Below are positions 60,359 through 64,000 of a stretch of 64,000 nucleotides of DNA, one piece after another. Positions within the stretch are counted from its first letter, which is position 1; every line of letters starts with the position of its first letter. The stretch is from Balaenoptera acutorostrata (lineage: Eukaryota > Chordata > Mammalia > Artiodactyla > Balaenopteridae). The stretch covers positions 9,420,016 to 9,484,015 of the forward strand of contig NC_080070.1 of assembly GCF_949987535.1 (NCBI RefSeq), given 5' to 3'. Below the pieces are notes generated by a model. The model saw only the letters and a list, made by a program, of their open reading frames with translations, did not search any database and had not been told where the DNA came from. The translations under genes and the position numbers were made by a program.

Positions 60359-60417
60359 GCTGGTAGTTGCTAAGAAACAGAGGGGTGGGAAGAGTGCCCC
60401 TGTTTCTTAGAACCAGC
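60359..60417. repeat. Imperfect inverted repeat (hairpin)
   Basis: The left arm GCTGGTAGTTGCTAAGAAACAG (60359-60380) pairs with the right arm CTGTTTCTTAGAACCAGC (60400-60417) except for a four-base bulge. The spacer is 19 bp. Confidence 0.75.
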
Positions 60418-60519
60418 ATTGAAAATTGGATTAAGTTTTCATATTGAAACAAAGTTTCAATCATAGATTTTTCTACTATAATGGTATAACACATTCAAAT
60501 ATTTTTTGTTTATTTGTTT

Positions 60520-60625
60520 CTTCTTTCATTCATCCACATATTGAGTGCCTGCTATGTTTGAGGCATTGTGCTTATCACTGGATACATACTTTGCCCTCAG
60601 ACAGCCCAAATTAAGTGAGGTTAAA
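60520..60625 (-). mobile_element. L2 LINE 3' fragment
   Basis: TTCATTCATCCACATATTGA, GTGCCTGCTATGTTTGAGGC and CTTTGCCCTCAGACAGCCC match the reversed L2 3' end. Confidence 0.75.
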
Positions 60626-61789
60626 TCAGCTTCTATAGGCTGGCCTAAGATCTGATCATGCTTTGTTAAATCATTTCTTAAGGAAAATATGTGACTCAAG
60701 TTCCAAACAGTAGATTTATAAATAAGCTTTGGTAATCCCAAAACCATTTATCAACTTGGAGTTGCTCGCATGTTAGAAATGAACTAGTTCTCTATTAATC
60801 AATAACATGTCTTATTTCATTAAATTCAAGTACCATTGATTTAATTGGAGTGAGGGAGGAAAAAGCTGATTGCTATCCCTGTGTTTTGGATTTAAGAAAT
60901 TCTCCTTTCCCTTACTGCAGATATGTTACATGAGATTTAACAAAAAGAAATACAATCCAACAATAAAACCCATCTTACTTGCTCTTCTTTCCTCACAAAT
61001 TAGGAATGGAAGCTTGTCATCACATTACACGATTGGTTGCATTTTAATATTCAGAGTCTAATGACTGGCATGTGATAAAATATTCATTAAAATATTCATG
61101 AATAATCAGATTAAATGTCACATCTCTAAAGAAAGATCATCTGATAAGTGGTAACATCAGTTAATTTCTTTATTTGTTTATAGAGCACTGTTAAAGTGAA
61201 AGCAATCAGTATGAAAAACCTTTCTATTGGTATGTGAATTACATATAAATTATGCGTTGCCTCGCACTTGGAACAGCAGAGAAAAATCAGAAAATACTAT
61301 TTCCTCCGTTTTTAAGAAAAATGGATGAGAGGGAACTATTTTCAATAACGCTCTAATAATTTTTTTTTCCACCAGTACACTACTTCTGTATTGATTGCTA
61401 TAACTTTTCCAACTAAGGATTAAGAACAGGAACTCTGATTTTCAGAATGATTTGAGAATAAGACGCACTGAACAATCAAATGTTTTGGTTACAAAAGAAT
61501 TGCAATACCATAACCTTGTAGTGAGCAGGTGACCTCACTGAAAGTCTTTGTGCTTAATTTGGCAATTATGTACCAATGCGAGCTACAGAACTGAAGTAAA
61601 AAGGGTAGAGTTAGGTGGTAGAAAGCTGGAGTTGGTGCCTTGAAGAAAGGCATCTTACCCTCCTTCAAGGAGAACTAAAAGTGCCCAACACTGGCCCATA
61701 GGAGCTGTCAATACTGGCCCAGTCACACTGTAGCCACCCTGCCAGAAGGCAAAGGGGGAAAAGGCTGTCATTTCTTTTAGAGGGGACTC
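60626..61789. other. Unique sequence
   Basis: No repeat or gene recognised. Confidence 0.4.
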
Positions 61790-61805
61790 AAAAATGACAC
61801 CTACT

Positions 61806-62620
61806 TACCACCTCACAATAGTCAGAATGGCCATCATCAAAAAGTCTACAAATAATAAATGCAGGAGAGGGTATGGAGAAAAAGGAACCCTCCTACACTG
61901 TCGGTGGGGATGTAAATTGGTGCAGCCACTATGGAGAACAGTATGGAGGTTCCTTAAAAAACTAAAAATGGAGTTGCCACATGATCCAGCAATCCCACTC
62001 CTTGGCATATATCCGGAAAAGACAAAAAATCTAATTCAAAAAGATACATGCACCCCAACGTACAATAGCCAAGACACGGAAGCAACCTAAGTGTCCATTG
62101 ATGGATGAATGGATAAAGAAGATGTGGTATATATACACAATGGAATATTACTCAGCCATAAAAAAAGAAGGAAATAATGCCATTTGTGGCAACATGGATG
62201 GACCTACAGTTTATCATACTAAAAGTGAAGTAAGTCAGACAGACAAAGACAAATATCATATGATATCACTTATATGTGGAATCTAAAAAAAAAATGACAC
62301 AAATGAACTTATATACTGAACAGAAATAGACTCACAGACAGAGAAAACAAACTTACGGTTACCAAAGAGGACAGGGGGAAGGGATAAATTAGGAGGTTGG
62401 GATTAATATACACAAACTACTATATATAAAATAGATAACCAACAAGGACCTACTATATATCAGAGGGAACTATATGCAATGTCTTGTAATAATCTATAAG
62501 GGAAAAGATTCTTAAAAAGAATATATTCTTTTTCAGAACATATCTATGTATATAGCTGAATCACTGTGCTGTACACCTGAAACTAACACAGAATTGTAAA
62601 CCAACTACACTTCTACTTAA
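61806..62620 (+). mobile_element. 5'-truncated L1 3' end with intact target duplication
   Basis: ORF2 C-terminal sequence ([11 protein letters not shown] and [18 protein letters not shown] segments in the frame at 61794-62090) is followed by the MW-YIYTMEYYSAIK-like end in a second frame (62098-62286) and the 3' UTR to ACTACACTTCTACTTA. About 15-20 bases are missing near 62060, which explains the frame change. A perfect 16-bp duplication, AAAAATGACACCTACT, is at 61790-61805 and 62621-62636. The 3' UTR type differs from the L1 at 49514. Confidence 0.95.
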
Positions 62621-62636
62621 AAAAATGACACCTACT

Positions 62637-64000
62637 AATGCTCTACATGTTAAATATGACTTTCTAATACAACACCAGCATATCTATTTTTAACCAGGGT
62701 TACTGAAACCAAAATATTCATGATGTTCAGGTAATAACAGCATTAATATACACAATTTATTATGGAATTATATGACAACCTATCATGGAGCTTGTGATTA
62801 ACTTCACATTAACATCAAAGTCATATGATATCCTACGCATTCACTGAACAAAGCTATCTCTTTAACATCACTTACTGTAGATTAATGTATGATTTGGCAG
62901 AAATGCTAAAGAAGAACACTATCCCTTCTCAGATAGAGAAATTTTAGCAAATAGAAATGCATTAACCTTGTTAATTTTTACCCTCGTTCCATCCAATACG
63001 CAATGGCTCTAGGGCCAAAGATATTTGCCCTCAACATTTCTCACCTTAGTTAGAGTTGTGGATACATTTGGTAGACCTTGAGTTTAGAAATTTATCTAGT
63101 CTGAAAAGTTCAACCTGCAGGGTGTACATACACAAATATTCCCAGGATTGGATTTCTCCCACTGAGAAGAGAAAAGCGTTCATATGGTAAAACCAGAGGC
63201 AAACAGTTTATTGAAAAGGAGACAATGGAAGAAAAGACAGTTCCCTTTTGTTTCAGAATATCTTTTCCACTATGTTGCCTGGGGGAGAGCTTTCATTTTC
63301 TTAATTCAATGACTTCTTCCAATATTTAAAAACATTTATCTTTGCCCCTGGTATTTTCTTATGTGTATAGTCACTTAAGTGACCATATCATTTACAAATC
63401 AGCTAACCCAAGTTGCTAAGTCATGTAAATAATAAACCGTCCACTATAAATCCAGAGTCTTGTTAAATTCTAATGTCTTTCAATATCTATGTCATAGATT
63501 ATAATCTTATATTCTTCATGACTATGTGATTGTAATTTACATTCTTAATTACACTAAAAGATAATATATCCTATCTAAAAATAGGCCAACACTTACTGAC
63601 AGTCTTTGTAAATTTCAGATAAATAGGCACAGATTTTTAAAGAATATCTGAATTATAAATATTATTCTACATTATTTAAGATCTTATTTTTTTTCATTTT
63701 TGTCCAGAATTTGTTGTTGATTTTCAAATAATTAACTCAAAAACAATCATTGGATATTTGCAGTACATCATATCTCAGTAGTTTTTATATTAAAATCAGA
63801 TTTCTCAGAACATGGGACGAAGGTTTCTTAAGTCTATATAGAACTTTAAATTCTCATTTTTCCCAAACTTGCTATCATTGGGTGTAAATATATTTGAGAC
63901 GTTTTATATTTGGTTTTGAAAATTGCATGTGCTGTACTATGTTGCTCATATATTTTTAACATCATATTTTCTTAAATGTAAAATTTAAAAAAACTGTACT
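62637..64000. other. Unique AT-rich sequence
   Basis: No repeat family, gene or RNA recognised up to the end of the window. Confidence 0.4.

Overview
The window looks like non-coding nuclear DNA from a whale or dolphin: an intergenic desert or a long intron. I see no protein-coding exon with splice sites, no rRNA, no tRNA gene and nothing prokaryotic. The lineage call rests on repeats. Eight copies of a tRNA-derived SINE of the CHR type (starting GGGCTTCCCTGGTGGCGCAG) are present, together with 3' L1 ends of the cetartiodactyl type. The ruminant-specific Bov-tA and BovB sequences and the pig PRE-1 SINE are not recognisable, so Cetacea (or the wider whale plus hippo group) fits best. The base composition is clearly AT-rich, and CpGs are nearly confined to the SINEs and one short unique stretch.

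Layout. 0-10 kb: a minus-strand CHR SINE, two small hAT DNA transposons (992-1206 with a perfect 8-bp target duplication; 2771-2980), a decayed L1 (about 5635-7960) with a second L1 fragment nested in it, a 131-bp L1 stub with a 16-bp duplication, and two MIRs. 10-24 kb: two plus-strand CHR SINEs, old MIR/L2 pieces, a C-rich quadruplex-type tract, an AT-rich non-repetitive block at 22.1-22.4 kb, and a MIR split by an L2. 24-32 kb: a solo endogenous-retrovirus LTR (24622-25103), GT/GA microsatellites, and MLT1, L2 and MIR fragments. 32-36 kb: a long old L1 in which a TA-rich minisatellite has grown out of L1 sequence and which is also interrupted by a SINE insertion carrying about 175 bp of extra 3' sequence. 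36-44 kb: an LTR-like fragment, a minus-strand L1 3' end, an L1 with a 5' inversion, and long unique DNA including a CpG-containing block at 43.2-43.6 kb. 44-53 kb: four minus-strand CHR SINEs, a Tigger/MER2-like element and the youngest-looking L1 (49514-50835). 53-64 kb: mostly unique AT-rich DNA with MIR/L2 relics, a polypurine tract and one more L1 3' end with a perfect 16-bp duplication (61790-62636).

There are no genes working together here. The main biology is retrotransposition: L1 supplies the machinery, and the SINEs are its non-autonomous users. The strongest observation is the SINE at 34730-35209. A single 15-bp target duplication encloses the SINE, its normal A-rich tail, a further stretch of non-SINE DNA and a second poly(A), and the whole insert contains no TTTT on the transcribed strand. 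That is what a Pol III read-through and 3' transduction event should leave. I found no convincing undescribed protein or RNA system. All repeat family names come from recognition by eye, not from a database search.
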